From assembly GCA_018064885.1 (NCBI GenBank), contig JAGHUI010000004.1, positions 23,014-87,013 on the forward strand: a stretch of 64,000 nt of DNA, given 5' to 3'. Below the pieces are notes generated by a model. That model was given only the letters and a program-made list of their open reading frames with translations, made no database searches and was not told where the DNA came from. The DNA comes from Candidatus Minthosoma equi. Lineage in GTDB: Bacteria > Bacteroidota > Bacteroidia > Bacteroidales > Bacteroidaceae. Below, one piece after another: positions 50,910 to 59,913 of the stretch. The number at the start of each line of letters is the position of its first letter. Position 1 is the first letter of the stretch. The position numbers and the translations under genes are program-made.

Positions 50910-51512
50910 TTACAAGCCTTCTTCATTTACCTGGGCACGGACACGGGAGAGTGTTTCAGGTGACATCTGGAGGAAGGATGCAACATGGTGGAGAGGAGCG
51001 CGGCGGACTATTTCGGGGGTTTCCTTCATAGTGCGAATATAGCGCTCTTTGGCTGTTTCAAAGCGCAGAACGTCTGCTTTCTGCTGTGAGATGATGAGGG
51101 AACGCTCATCAATGTTGAGCAAGAGTCGGCAGATTTCGTATGAACGACGGCTGAGTGCTGTGATTTCATCATACGGAATGCCATATACGACACCAGGTTC
51201 GAGCATTGTTGCTATGATGCGGGATGGTTTGCGAAGAAAATAACTTTCGATGCAGATTACCATGTCGCCTTCATGGCTGATGTGCTCAGTAACAGTGATA
51301 TTGTTCTTTTTATAATATTGGAGCACAAGACCTTTTTCTACATAGAACATGTGGTTGCAGATTTCTCCTTCGCTAACAAGGTTTTGTCCGCGCAGAAGCT
51401 TGAAAGGCACGAGAATGTCTGTGAAAGCATTGAGTGCTTCGATAGACATTGTTATGTTGTAGCTGCGGCATATCTCGCGTGCTACTTCTTTCTTCTTGTC
51501 AATAATGCTCAT
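50910..51512 (-). CDS. Crp/Fnr-family transcriptional regulator
   Basis: 200 residues. A cyclic-nucleotide-binding-like domain (about 15-125) includes LVSEGEICNHMFYVEKGLVL and SHEGDMVICIESYFLRKPS. A C-terminal helix-turn-helix includes APLHHVASFLQMSPETLSRVRA. No Fe-S cysteine cluster of the Fnr type is seen. The target genes are unknown. It lies 45 bases upstream of the HAD gene on the same strand, so the two may be cotranscribed. Confidence 0.9.
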   Translation of the reverse strand: MSIIDKKKEVAREICRSYNITMSIEALNAFTDILVPFKLLRGQNLVSEGEICNHMFYVEKGLVLQYYKKNNITVTEHISHEGDMVICIESYFLRKPSRIIATMLEPGVVYGIPYDEITALSRRSYEICRLLLNIDERSLIISQQKADVLRFETAKERYIRTMKETPEIVRRAPLHHVASFLQMSPETLSRVRAQVNEEGL

Positions 51513-51620
51513 ATTATAAATGTGGTGTTTGACTATTGCTTGTAAATAAGTAAGTTAATGCTAATCTGTTAGTTTCTGCAGAGTCAATGACCTGCAGAAC
51601 GGAGAGAAAGGACCGGGAGG

Positions 51621-52310
51621 TCAGATAGTGAATGGCTTGCTGTAGTCACGCTCTCCGAAAATCATGCTGCCCACTCTAACCATTGTGCTGCCATGCTGCT
51701 GTGCTATGAGATAGTCTCCGCTCATTCCCATTGAGATTTCCCGGAAATTCGGGTTGTCAGCAAAAACGCTTTGTTTCATTCTTGTGAAAAAGTTTCTAAC
51801 ACTCTCAAACTCTGCTGCTATCTGTTCTTCATCATCAGTATTGGTCGCCATTGCCATGACACCTACAATTTGCACATTCTTGAGCGACTGAAGCTCTTCA
51901 CTCATGAGGTATTCTTCTGCCTCTTCCATGGTGAAACCGAATTTTGTCTCTTCCTGAGCTATATGGAGCTGAAGAAGGCAGTTGATTGTTCGTCCGCATT
52001 TCTCTGCCTGCTTGTTTATCTCTTTGAAGAGCTTTGGCGAATCGGCTGAATGGATGAGCGTTACGAATGGTGCAAGATACTTTACCTTATTTGTCTGAAG
52101 ATGTCCGATAAAGTGCCATTGGATATCTTTAGGAAGTGCAGCTTCCTTTGCTGTGACCTCTTGCACATGGCTTTCTCCAAACACTCGCTGACCTGCATCG
52201 TATGCTTGCTGGAGTTCTTCTATTGGATGATATTTGGACACTGCAACAAGCTGAACGCCATCTTGTAGTGTATCTTTTACTCTATTTAGATTCTCTGCTA
52301 TCCTATCCAT
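51621..52310 (-). CDS. yggS: YggS-type PLP homeostasis protein
   Basis: 229 residues, a PLP-binding TIM barrel without enzyme activity that controls free pyridoxal phosphate. The PLP lysine is in LVAVSKYHPIEEL, followed by VFGESHVQEV, the phosphate-site IQWHFIGHLQTNKVKYL, and the C-terminal EISMGMSGDY with VRVGSMIFGERDY. It is 43 bases downstream of the DUF4494 gene on the same strand. Confidence 0.95.
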   Translation of the reverse strand: MDRIAENLNRVKDTLQDGVQLVAVSKYHPIEELQQAYDAGQRVFGESHVQEVTAKEAALPKDIQWHFIGHLQTNKVKYLAPFVTLIHSADSPKLFKEINKQAEKCGRTINCLLQLHIAQEETKFGFTMEEAEEYLMSEELQSLKNVQIVGVMAMATNTDDEEQIAAEFESVRNFFTRMKQSVFADNPNFREISMGMSGDYLIAQQHGSTMVRVGSMIFGERDYSKPFTI

Positions 52311-52353
52311 TGCTTCTACAATTTTTTTGTTTCAGCTATCGATTCTATGGCAA

Positions 52354-52842
52354 TTATGCCTCGTACTCTGGCTTCGCTGCTTCTTCGTCTTCCTTCTTGC
52401 TGCGTGCAACATATCGGAACACATCTTGTATCTTTGTTTCCTGGATAGTGGCAATACGATAGTCCATGAGACTGCCTTTCATGCCGTTATCGAAATTCTT
52501 GAGAGCTGCATGGAAGTTTTCTGCCTGAACAAGCATATTGTTGCCAATCTCCTTTTCTGTCTGAGTCTTTTCGTCAATAGTGATGAAAAGGCAGCGAACC
52601 TTGTACCATTTGTCAGCCATTTCTGCATCGCTGGCAAAGATCTCTGCAAATTTCACGCGCTTAATATCTGTCACATCAAGATTGCCGCTGGTATATGCCT
52701 GCACTTCTTCAATGATGCGTGATTCTGCTTCAGTAAAATTGAGTGCATCAACAAGATAGATAAAAGTTTCTGGTTTTGTCAAACCACCTTCTTTCATCAC
52801 ATCCATCTTCACTTTACACTCAAACCAACTGTTTATTTCCAT
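52354..52842 (-). CDS. DUF4494 family protein
   Basis: 162 residues of a conserved Bacteroidetes family of unknown function. The recognisable start is NSWFECKVKMDVMKEGGLTK, followed by LVDALNFTEAESRIIEEVQAY, DIKRVKFAEIFASD and WYKVRCLFITIDEKT. It ends in an acidic tail (KKEDEEAAKPEYEA). There is no signal peptide. It may form an operon with yggS, though no functional link is established. Confidence 0.88.
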   Translation of the reverse strand: MEINSWFECKVKMDVMKEGGLTKPETFIYLVDALNFTEAESRIIEEVQAYTSGNLDVTDIKRVKFAEIFASDAEMADKWYKVRCLFITIDEKTQTEKEIGNNMLVQAENFHAALKNFDNGMKGSLMDYRIATIQETKIQDVFRYVARSKKEDEEAAKPEYEA

Positions 52843-52990
52843 TGTATTATTTCTTTTTGGATTAATATTTTCGTATTTCGTTCACTTTCAGTAAATATAA
52901 ATAGTTATTGTGCTAACTACATAATTATGAAACATAGTGCAAATTTAATGATTTATCCTAAATTAACGAACTTTTTCACGTTTTTTAAAC

Positions 52991-53030
52991 AAAAAAAAGA
53001 GACATCGAACAAGATTTGTTCAATGTCCCT
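52991..53030 (-). terminator. Terminator after rnfA
   Basis: On the minus strand GGACATTGAACAA and TTGTTCGATGTC form a hairpin followed by a T-rich run. It ends the rnf operon. Confidence 0.9.
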
Positions 53031-53057
53031 TGTATATAACGATAAAAACGTTGCGAA

Positions 53058-53669
53058 CTAAATTCCGAACAGGATCTTCAAGCCACCGTCAACGCCGCTG
53101 AAGCCCATGAATGCCATTGCAAGGAGTGATGCTGTGACGAGGGCGATTGGCACACCCTCGAATGACTTTGGAACACTTGTAAGCTCAAGCTGTTCGCGCA
53201 TACCTGCAAAAAGAACCATTGCGAGAAGGAAGCCGATACCTGTTGAGAGTGCATAGATGATGCCTTCGAGAAGGTCATAGTCCTTCTGGATAACGAGGAT
53301 TGCAACACCAAGGATACAGCAGTTAGTTGTGATGAGTGGAAGGAACACGCCAAGTGCCTGATAGAGAGCTGGCATTGTCTTCTTGAGGATAATCTCAATC
53401 ATCTGAACAAGTGCTGCAATGACAAGGATAAACGCAATTGTCTGAAGGTATTCCAAACCAAATGCATTGAGAACGTAAGTCTGAATAAGGTATGTAACAA
53501 TTGTTGCTACAACGAGAACAGCCGTTACTGCCATACCCATACCTGATGCTGTATCAACCTTCTTGGAAACTCCGAGGAAAGGACAGATACCGAGGAACTG
53601 CGCAAGAACGACGTTGTTGACGAAAATGGCAGTAATGATGATAAGAACCAAATTTAATACGTAATCCAT
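53058..53669 (-). CDS. rnfA: Rnf complex subunit RnfA
   Basis: 203 residues with six membrane helices. RnfA and its paralogue RnfE form part of the membrane core of the ferredoxin:NAD+ oxidoreductase, which couples electron flow to ion pumping. Motifs are VNNVVLAQFLGICPFLGVSK near the N terminus, and LPLITTNCCILGVAIL, both carrying the conserved cysteines that hold the membrane-embedded cluster. It is the last gene of the operon, 12 bases after rnfE, and is followed by a terminator. Confidence 0.95.
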   Translation of the reverse strand: MDYVLNLVLIIITAIFVNNVVLAQFLGICPFLGVSKKVDTASGMGMAVTAVLVVATIVTYLIQTYVLNAFGLEYLQTIAFILVIAALVQMIEIILKKTMPALYQALGVFLPLITTNCCILGVAILVIQKDYDLLEGIIYALSTGIGFLLAMVLFAGMREQLELTSVPKSFEGVPIALVTASLLAMAFMGFSGVDGGLKILFGI

Positions 53670-53681
53670 ATTCTTTCCTCC

Positions 53682-54266
53682 TTATTTCTTAACGAGTTTG
53701 TTGAACAATACAATGAGGTATCCGAGCACAAGGAAGGCTCCTGGCGCAAGGACAAAGAGAAGCATTCCGTAGCTCTCGCCCCAAAGAGTGACACCAAAGA
53801 TTGTTCCTGTTCCAAGAAGCTCACGAACAGCGCCGAGGCATGTGAGACCGAGTGTGAAACCAAGACCAATACCGATACCATCGAAAATTGATGCAATAGG
53901 ACCGTTCTTTGCTGCAAATGACTCTGCACGACCGAGGATGATACAGTTCACCACAATGAGAGGGATGAAAAGACCAAGGCTCTTGTCAATGTCTGGAGCG
54001 TATGCCTTGATACACATCTGGAGCACAGTCACGAGAGATGCAATTACAACAATATAAGATGGGATGCGGACTGCATCTGGAATGAGTTTCTTGATGAGAG
54101 AAATAAGCAAATTGCTGACAATGAGGACTGCCATGGTAGCAAGACCCATTGACATACCGTTGAGTGCTGATGAAGTGGTACCCAGAGTTGGACACATACC
54201 CAAAAGAAGGACGAATGTAGGATTCTCCTTAATGATACCATTCAGCAAAACTTTGAAGTTATTCAT
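53682..54266 (-). CDS. rnfE: Rnf complex subunit RnfE
   Basis: 194 residues with six membrane helices, paralogous to RnfA. It has FVLLLGMCPTLGTTSSALNGM at the N terminus and LGLFIPLIVVNCIILGRAESFA in the middle, with conserved Cys residues facing those of RnfA. It lies 27 bases after rnfG. Confidence 0.95.
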   Translation of the reverse strand: MNNFKVLLNGIIKENPTFVLLLGMCPTLGTTSSALNGMSMGLATMAVLIVSNLLISLIKKLIPDAVRIPSYIVVIASLVTVLQMCIKAYAPDIDKSLGLFIPLIVVNCIILGRAESFAAKNGPIASIFDGIGIGLGFTLGLTCLGAVRELLGTGTIFGVTLWGESYGMLLFVLAPGAFLVLGYLIVLFNKLVKK

Positions 54267-54293
54267 AATTTTGTTTCCTTTCTTTTAGTGTTA

Positions 54294-55025
54294 TTATTCT
54301 ATTACTTCTGGAGTGCCGAGATCGCTTGCTGAACAGCAATCCTTTTCGTCTTCACACTCGCCACAGCATTCTTCTGACTCTTCATGACCGCAACAGCATT
54401 CCTCATCAGAAGATGATGCTTGTGTTGATGCACCAGAAACAGCGTCCTGACCTGCAATTACCTTATTATAAGCATTTTGAATAGAGAGAAGGAATGCGCG
54501 TGAAGTGATAGTTGATGCTGTGATAGCATCGATATCACCACCATCCTTGCTAACTGTGAAGTTGCACTGACCTGGATTCTTGCCAACGATGCAGGCATTG
54601 CCGCCCTTACCATTCTTGTCTTCGCTCTGGAACCAGTCAGATGCCTTAGCACCAAGACCTGGAGTCTCTGCGTGAGCAAGAATTGTATAACCAAGGATTG
54701 TTCCTTCGTTGTCAAAACCTACTAGAACCTGAAGAGGACCACCGAAACCGTTTGATGTTGAAGTAACTGCAGTACCAAGAGATTCACCGTTAGCATCTGT
54801 AACAGCGTATGCTGTAAATCCGCCTTCAATTTCCTGAGGCTCAGCAACTGTGATGTCGTCATTGCCCATCACAGCCTTAATACCAGCAGCAAGGTTGTCT
54901 GCATTAATTTTCTCAATCTGTGGAGCAGTAACAGCATTTACTGCGGCAAGCACACCTGCAGCTACAATGGCGATGACTGTGAGCACCACCAGCATGTTTG
55001 TTAATGAAGATTTAAGTTTTTCCAT
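54294..55025 (-). CDS. rnfG: Rnf complex subunit RnfG with cysteine-rich C-terminal tail
   Basis: 243 residues. One N-terminal membrane helix (about 10-30) anchors a periplasmic FMN-binding domain. The flavin is normally attached covalently to Thr in a (S/T)GAT-like motif, seen here as IDAITASTITSRAF. AETPGLGAKASDWF is also present. The last 45 residues are unusual for RnfG: a Glu/Asp-rich tail carrying eight cysteines in clusters (ECCCG, ECCGEC, DCC). This could bind metal or form disulfides. Confidence 0.93.
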   Translation of the reverse strand: MEKLKSSLTNMLVVLTVIAIVAAGVLAAVNAVTAPQIEKINADNLAAGIKAVMGNDDITVAEPQEIEGGFTAYAVTDANGESLGTAVTSTSNGFGGPLQVLVGFDNEGTILGYTILAHAETPGLGAKASDWFQSEDKNGKGGNACIVGKNPGQCNFTVSKDGGDIDAITASTITSRAFLLSIQNAYNKVIAGQDAVSGASTQASSSDEECCCGHEESEECCGECEDEKDCCSASDLGTPEVIE

Positions 55026-55039
55026 ATCCTATTCCTCCA

Positions 55040-56050
55040 TTATTTCTTTGCAGGCACTTCACCGAAGCGCTTTGGTTTGAACTTACTGTTGATGAGTGGT
55101 GTAAAGGCATTCATGATAAGAATTGCGAATGACATACCCTCTGGGTAAGCACCGTATGTACGGATGATTACTGTGAGAGCACCAATGGCAATACCATATA
55201 CAATCTGTCCCTTTGCACACATTGGAGATGTCACATAGTCTGTTGCCATGAAGACAGCACCAAGAAGAAGACCACCACTGAGAACCTCTACGAGAGGATT
55301 AGCGTATGCCTGTGGATTTGCAAGGTTGAGAAGACCAGAGAACACAACCACTGTAAGGATGATGCTCACTGGAATATGCCATGTGATAACTTTCTTTACA
55401 AGAAGAATGATGAGGCCAAGGATGAGTGCAGCAGCACAAACCTCACCAAGACAACCTCCTGTATTACCAAGAAGCATATCCTGAAGAGATGGAAGCTGTT
55501 CAAGCATCTTTGGATCGCCAGTCTTGAAAGCAGCCTTCATCAATGCAAGTGGAGTGGCACCTGTAGCGCCATCAACAGAATTGTCCACAAGCGTGAAGAG
55601 TCCCTGACCTGGGTTTGGCCAAGTTGTCATGTCAACAGGGAATGAAATGAGAAGGAATGCACGACCGGCAAGCGCTGGGTTGAAAAGGTTACAACCAAGA
55701 CCGCCGAAAGTCATCTTAACAACGCCGATAGCGAAGATTGCACCGATAACAACAATCCATGGTGCAATGTTGCTTGGCATATTGAACGCCAAAAGAATAC
55801 CTGTGAGGATAGCAGAGCCATCGCAAACAGTACACTTAGGGTTCTTCAGCATAAACTTGTTGATGACCCACTCTGTGAGCACACAAGCAGCCACGCTGAT
55901 AGCTGTAGTAATGATAGCACCAACGCCGAAGCTGATGAACGAGCAGAGAAGAGCAGGAACGAGGGCTGCTACAACCCAGTACATGTTCTTCTGCACAGAA
56001 TCACCGCTGTGAACGTGTGGTGACAATGATACATTTAATATATTAGCCAT
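55040..56050 (-). CDS. rnfD: Rnf complex subunit RnfD
   Basis: 336 residues with about nine to ten membrane helices. It is the second covalent-FMN subunit of the complex; the attachment Thr lies in VDGATGATPLALMK. It begins with NVSLSPHVHSGDSVQKNMYW, followed by KCTVCDGSAILTGILLAFNM and GCNLFNPALAGRAFLLISFP. It lies 63 bases after rnfC, a gap that holds a TTTTAACTTTTAACT tandem tract at about 56085-56115. Confidence 0.95.
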   Translation of the reverse strand: MANILNVSLSPHVHSGDSVQKNMYWVVAALVPALLCSFISFGVGAIITTAISVAACVLTEWVINKFMLKNPKCTVCDGSAILTGILLAFNMPSNIAPWIVVIGAIFAIGVVKMTFGGLGCNLFNPALAGRAFLLISFPVDMTTWPNPGQGLFTLVDNSVDGATGATPLALMKAAFKTGDPKMLEQLPSLQDMLLGNTGGCLGEVCAAALILGLIILLVKKVITWHIPVSIILTVVVFSGLLNLANPQAYANPLVEVLSGGLLLGAVFMATDYVTSPMCAKGQIVYGIAIGALTVIIRTYGAYPEGMSFAILIMNAFTPLINSKFKPKRFGEVPAKK

Positions 56051-56113
56051 TATTGTTTCGTTTTTGAGCTAATTGCTAAAATTACTTTTAACTTTTAACT
56101 ATTAACTTTTAAC

Positions 56114-57472
56114 TTATTTTTTTGCAGCCATCTGACGTGCACGGATATTACCCATGACAGTCTGTTTGCCCATGCGGATGAGATCGAGCAATGGACGATT
56201 GGATGGACAAGTGAACTGACAAGAACCGCACTCGATGCAGCTTGTAATGTCTTCACCTTCAACCTTATCCCACATTTTCTTACCGCTTGCTGTAGCGAGA
56301 AGATATGGTTCAAGACCCATAGGACAAGCGCTTACACACTTGGCACAACGGATACATGGCTGTGGTTCGCCACGGCGAGCTTCCTTGCCGCTCATGATGA
56401 GCACACCAGAAGAACCCTTGCAGATTGGCACCTCTGTATTGAGAAGTGCCTTACCCATCATAGGGCCACCGCCGATAACCTTGCAGTCACCATCTGGAAG
56501 ACCGCCACATGCTTCGATGAGCTGGCTCATAGGAGTACCCATACGTGTGAGGAAATTGCTTGGCTTTGAGAGCTGCTTGCCTGTTACTGTAACAACACGC
56601 TCAAAGAGTGGCTTATTCTTCATAACTGCTTCATAAACAGCGTATGCAGTACCTACATTCTGAATGATCGCTCCAACACTTACAGGAAGTGCAGGTGGAG
56701 CAGGAACCTGACGGCGAACAACAGCATCAATAAGCTGCTTTTCACCACCTTGTGGGTATTTTGTCTTCAAAGGCACAACCTCAATGTTTGGATACTGAGC
56801 CTTGCACTTTTCAGAGAGAAGCTTTATAGCATCTGGCTTGTTCTCCTCAATACCAATGTAACCCTTCTTTACCTTTGCTGCCATCATAAGCAAGTCAACA
56901 CCAACAAGAACCTCGTCGGCCTTTTCGAGCATAAGACGATGATCGGCAGTGAGATAAGGCTCACACTCAACAGCATTGATGATCACCCATTCTGGCTTGA
57001 ACTGTGGTGGAGGCATAAGCTTAACGTGAGTTGGGAAGCATGCACCACCCATACCTACGATACCAGCCTCTTTAACTTTATTAATAATATCCTCTGGAGT
57101 AAGCTCAGGCTTATCCTTGAGAGTTACGAGCTTATCGCTGCGATCAATGCTTTCCTCCCATTCGTCACCTTCAACAGTGATGAAGACAGCAGGCTTTGCA
57201 TAACCGCTTGCATCAATGATTGTGTCAATCTTCTGCACTGTTCCGCTCACGGATGAGTAGATACATGTAGAGAGAGCTTTCTCCATTGGATTGGCAATGC
57301 GAGTACCCACCTTCACCTTGTCGCCTTTCTGCACACAAGGAACAGCAGGAGCGCCGATGTGCTGTCCCATAGGGAACACAGCCACCTTTGGAAGCTCAGC
57401 TACCTTGATTGGTTCAGCAGCAGACAATTTATTCTCTGCTGGATGAACACCACCTATTCTAAATGTTTTCAT
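56114..57472 (-). CDS. rnfC: Rnf complex subunit RnfC
   Basis: 452 residues. This peripheral subunit binds FMN and NADH and carries two [4Fe-4S] clusters. Residues about 135-155 hold the NADH/FMN-binding GIVGMGGACFPTHVKL, and VINAVECEPYLTADHRLM follows. The cluster ligands are in CIRCAKCVSACPMGLEP and CIECGSCQFTCPSNRPLLD near the C terminus. It follows rnfB by 13 bases. Confidence 0.96.
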   Translation of the reverse strand: MKTFRIGGVHPAENKLSAAEPIKVAELPKVAVFPMGQHIGAPAVPCVQKGDKVKVGTRIANPMEKALSTCIYSSVSGTVQKIDTIIDASGYAKPAVFITVEGDEWEESIDRSDKLVTLKDKPELTPEDIINKVKEAGIVGMGGACFPTHVKLMPPPQFKPEWVIINAVECEPYLTADHRLMLEKADEVLVGVDLLMMAAKVKKGYIGIEENKPDAIKLLSEKCKAQYPNIEVVPLKTKYPQGGEKQLIDAVVRRQVPAPPALPVSVGAIIQNVGTAYAVYEAVMKNKPLFERVVTVTGKQLSKPSNFLTRMGTPMSQLIEACGGLPDGDCKVIGGGPMMGKALLNTEVPICKGSSGVLIMSGKEARRGEPQPCIRCAKCVSACPMGLEPYLLATASGKKMWDKVEGEDITSCIECGSCQFTCPSNRPLLDLIRMGKQTVMGNIRARQMAAKK

Positions 57473-57485
57473 GCGCGTTCATTAT

Positions 57486-58592
57486 TTATTTAAGACCAAG
57501 GAGAATCATCTGGCTTGGTGGAAGTGGAGCGTCAGTACGCTTTGTATCAAATACAGTCTCCTTTGCAGCAGGAACAGGATTGCTGATATCCTTAGGACCA
57601 GCAAGAAGAATCTGCTGAGATGGCATCAATGGAGCGCCATCATACTTAATCTCAATTGGCTTCCATTCCTTAGCAGGCTTTGCAGGAGCGGCTGCAGCAG
57701 GTTTTGCGCCAGCAGCAGGCTTAGCAGCAGGAGCCTTCTTCTCAATCTTCTTGCGAACAACGCCATTAACTGAAAGTGACACGATTGAGCCACGTGGACA
57801 TGCGTCAAAGCACTGACCGCAAAGAGTACAAGCATCCGGATTGATGTAAGCAACATTGTTTACAACATGAACAGCATCGCTGCCGCAGACATTCTCGCAC
57901 TTTTTACATGCTATACAGCTGTCATCACAAGCCTTCATAGCAGCAGCGCCCTTGTCCTTGTTGACGCAATTCACATAGTATGCATCGCAATTCTCGCCGC
58001 TAACCGCGCGAACTTCGATGATGCCGCGAGGACAAGCCTTAGCACATGCACCACAACCAGTACACTTGTTAGCATCTACAATGAGTCCCTTCTCAGGATC
58101 CATCTTGATGGCATCGAACTGACATGCTCCCACACAGTCGCCACAAGCAAGACAGCCATACTGACAAGCAGTCTCACCCATAGATGTGGAATGAGCGATG
58201 CGACAACTCTTAACACCGTCGTAGTTAACCAACTTAGGACGGTTCTCGCATGCCTTGCTACAGCGTACAACAGCAATCTTCTTTGCTGAAGCTGTAACCT
58301 CCATGCCAAGAATACCCGCGATCTTGCTCATGCATTCTGCACCGCCCACTGGACAGTTCAGACCTTCGAGCGAACCGGCATCAGCAGCAGCCACGCATGC
58401 AGCAGCCATACCGCCACATCCCGGGAAGCCACATCCGCCACAGTTTGCACCAGGCAAAACCTCGGCAACCTGTCCAATTCGCGGATCCTCCTTAACTGCA
58501 AACTTCTTTGACACGACAAAAAGGAGCAACGCAAGAACGAAGCCCAGAACTGCCAAAGCAATCACAGCAATAAGAATTACTTGAAAATCCAT
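57486..58592 (-). CDS. rnfB: Rnf complex subunit RnfB with four ferredoxin motifs and a duplicated tail
   Basis: 368 residues. One N-terminal membrane helix is followed by the first cluster motif (CGGCGFPGCGGMAAACV). Four [4Fe-4S] ferredoxin motifs come next: CLACGDCVGACQFDAI, CTGCGACAKACPRGI, CIACKKCENVCGSDAV and CTLCGQCFDACPRGS. RnfB takes electrons from ferredoxin. After residue 275 comes an Ala/Pro/Lys-rich linker and two similar peptides, APLMPSQQILLAGPK and APLPPSQMILLGLK, the second at the very end. This tail goes beyond the usual RnfB. It follows rseC by 31 bases. Confidence 0.94.
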   Translation of the reverse strand: MDFQVILIAVIALAVLGFVLALLLFVVSKKFAVKEDPRIGQVAEVLPGANCGGCGFPGCGGMAAACVAAADAGSLEGLNCPVGGAECMSKIAGILGMEVTASAKKIAVVRCSKACENRPKLVNYDGVKSCRIAHSTSMGETACQYGCLACGDCVGACQFDAIKMDPEKGLIVDANKCTGCGACAKACPRGIIEVRAVSGENCDAYYVNCVNKDKGAAAMKACDDSCIACKKCENVCGSDAVHVVNNVAYINPDACTLCGQCFDACPRGSIVSLSVNGVVRKKIEKKAPAAKPAAGAKPAAAAPAKPAKEWKPIEIKYDGAPLMPSQQILLAGPKDISNPVPAAKETVFDTKRTDAPLPPSQMILLGLK

Positions 58593-58623
58593 AAAATGTT
58601 TTTTATTTAGTTAATCATTATTA

Positions 58624-59040
58624 TCATTTAATCCAGAAAGCAAAGCGTTTTGCGATTTTGTCCCGCATAACATACATCCAAAAGAAGTAAACCAACAAAG
58701 GACCGCATAGCAGCACAACCGCCTGAAGCTCGTCCATCTTCAGCCAAGCCAAAGCAACAAACATCCAAACAACTGTTATAGCAAGAGGAATGGTGAAAGC
58801 CAACAGCACCGCCTGCTTTCCCATTGTCAATGTGCCGCAAACCGTGACACTATCGCCTACCGAGCGGCGAGATGAGGCGTCAGCTTCATACACATCCACA
58901 ATTTTCTCTTTCTGCTCACTTTGAGAACACATCGATTTCACCTTGCAAGCACCGCAAGCAGCCTGCTGAACAATGTTCACCCTTATATGACTGCCATCAA
59001 TGCTTTCAATCACGCCCTGATGTTCAATTGTATCTTTCAT
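58624..59040 (-). CDS. rseC: SoxR-reducing system protein RseC family
   Basis: 138 residues. A cysteine-rich N-terminal domain has CGACKVKSMCSQSEQKEK, followed by two membrane helices (about 78-98 and 104-124). RseC homologues are associated with the Rnf/Rsx complex, which reduces SoxR in E. coli. Here the gene heads the rnf operon, as is common in Bacteroidales. Confidence 0.93.
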   Translation of the reverse strand: MKDTIEHQGVIESIDGSHIRVNIVQQAACGACKVKSMCSQSEQKEKIVDVYEADASSRRSVGDSVTVCGTLTMGKQAVLLAFTIPLAITVVWMFVALAWLKMDELQAVVLLCGPLLVYFFWMYVMRDKIAKRFAFWIK

Positions 59041-59146
59041 TTTGCAAAATTAGATATTTTATTAAAATTGAGAAAAAAAAACGTTAAAAAAACGTCTTTC
59101 TGAAGAAAAGATTTCATTTTTTCATTATAAATGAAGGAAAAAGGTG

Positions 59147-59154
59147 TAACTTTG
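59147..59154 (+). promoter_or_regulatory. -7 element of rpsP
   Basis: TAACTTTG followed by TACC, 88 bases before the ATG. Confidence 0.7.
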
Positions 59155-59159
59155 TACCG

Positions 59160-59220
59160 TCGTTACGAGATAACGGCATTAAAGTTCCAGCTGCCACGAG
59201 TTGGCAGCACAATCATTAAC
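59160..59220 (+). promoter_or_regulatory. Structured 5' leader of rpsP
   Basis: Two consecutive hairpins can form in the leader: CGTTACGAGATAACG and GCTGCCACGAGTTGGCAGC. This is a candidate for ribosomal-protein feedback or an antitermination structure; neither is shown by sequence alone. Confidence 0.45.
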
Positions 59221-59241
59221 TAAATAAATTTTTATTGCAAA

Positions 59242-59769
59242 ATGGCAACAAGAATTCGTTTGCAGCGTCACGGTCGCAAGAACTATGCTTTCTACAGCAT
59301 CGTTATCGCTGCTCCAGAGGCACCACGTGATGGCCGCTTCATCGAGAAGATCGGTACTTACAATCCTAACACCGATCCTGCAACAGTTGATTTGAACTTT
59401 GAGCGCGCACTTTACTGGGTGCTCGTTGGTGCACAGCCAACTGACACAGTTCGCAACATTCTCTCAAACGAGGGCGTTTACCTCAAGAAGCACCTCCTCG
59501 GTGGTGTAAAGAAGGGTGCATTCGACGAGGCTGCAGCAGAGGCTAAGTTCTCTGCATGGAAGGCTGAGAAGGACGCAAAGGCAAATAAGATTGCTGACAA
59601 GAACGCTGCTGACAAGAAGGCTGCTGCTAAGGCACGTCTTGAGGCAGAGAAGAAGTCTAATGAGGCTCTCGCTGCAAAGGTAGCTGAGAAGAAGGCTGCT
59701 GCAGCTGCTGCACAGGCAGAGGCTGAGGCTGCTCCAGCTGAAGAAGCTGAGGCTCCAGCAGAGGCATAA
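59242..59769 (+). CDS. rpsP: 30S ribosomal protein S16 with alanine/lysine-rich extension
   Basis: 175 residues. The core (1-82) is typical S16: [40 protein letters not shown] and [19 protein letters not shown]. The remaining 90 or so residues are a helical tail rich in Ala, Lys and Glu ([20 protein letters not shown]). Such tails are common in Bacteroidales S16, whereas S16 in E. coli has only about 82 residues. Codon use is strongly biased, as expected for a highly expressed gene. Confidence 0.97.
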   Translation: MATRIRLQRHGRKNYAFYSIVIAAPEAPRDGRFIEKIGTYNPNTDPATVDLNFERALYWVLVGAQPTDTVRNILSNEGVYLKKHLLGGVKKGAFDEAAAEAKFSAWKAEKDAKANKIADKNAADKKAAAKARLEAEKKSNEALAAKVAEKKAAAAAAQAEAEAAPAEEAEAPAEA

Positions 59770-59793
59770 TCATAAGATTAGCTTCAAACAAAA

Positions 59794-59826
59794 CAAGGTG
59801 AATCGGAAACGGTTCACCTTTTTTTG
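59794..59826 (+). terminator. Terminator after rpsP
   Basis: AAGGTGAATC and GGTTCACCTT pair around GGAAAC and are followed by a T run. Confidence 0.93.
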
Positions 59827-59901
59827 TTTTAGAAAAATTACTTATCATTGCCAAAAACACTATTACTGCTTCAAAACACATTATATTATCTGAAAAAGTA
59901 C

Positions 59902-59909
59902 TAACTTTG
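59902..59909 (+). promoter_or_regulatory. -7 element directly at the symporter start codon
   Basis: TAACTTTG ends only four bases before the ATG at 59914, so transcription would start in or at the start codon. Confidence 0.6.
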
Positions 59910-59913
59910 CACC

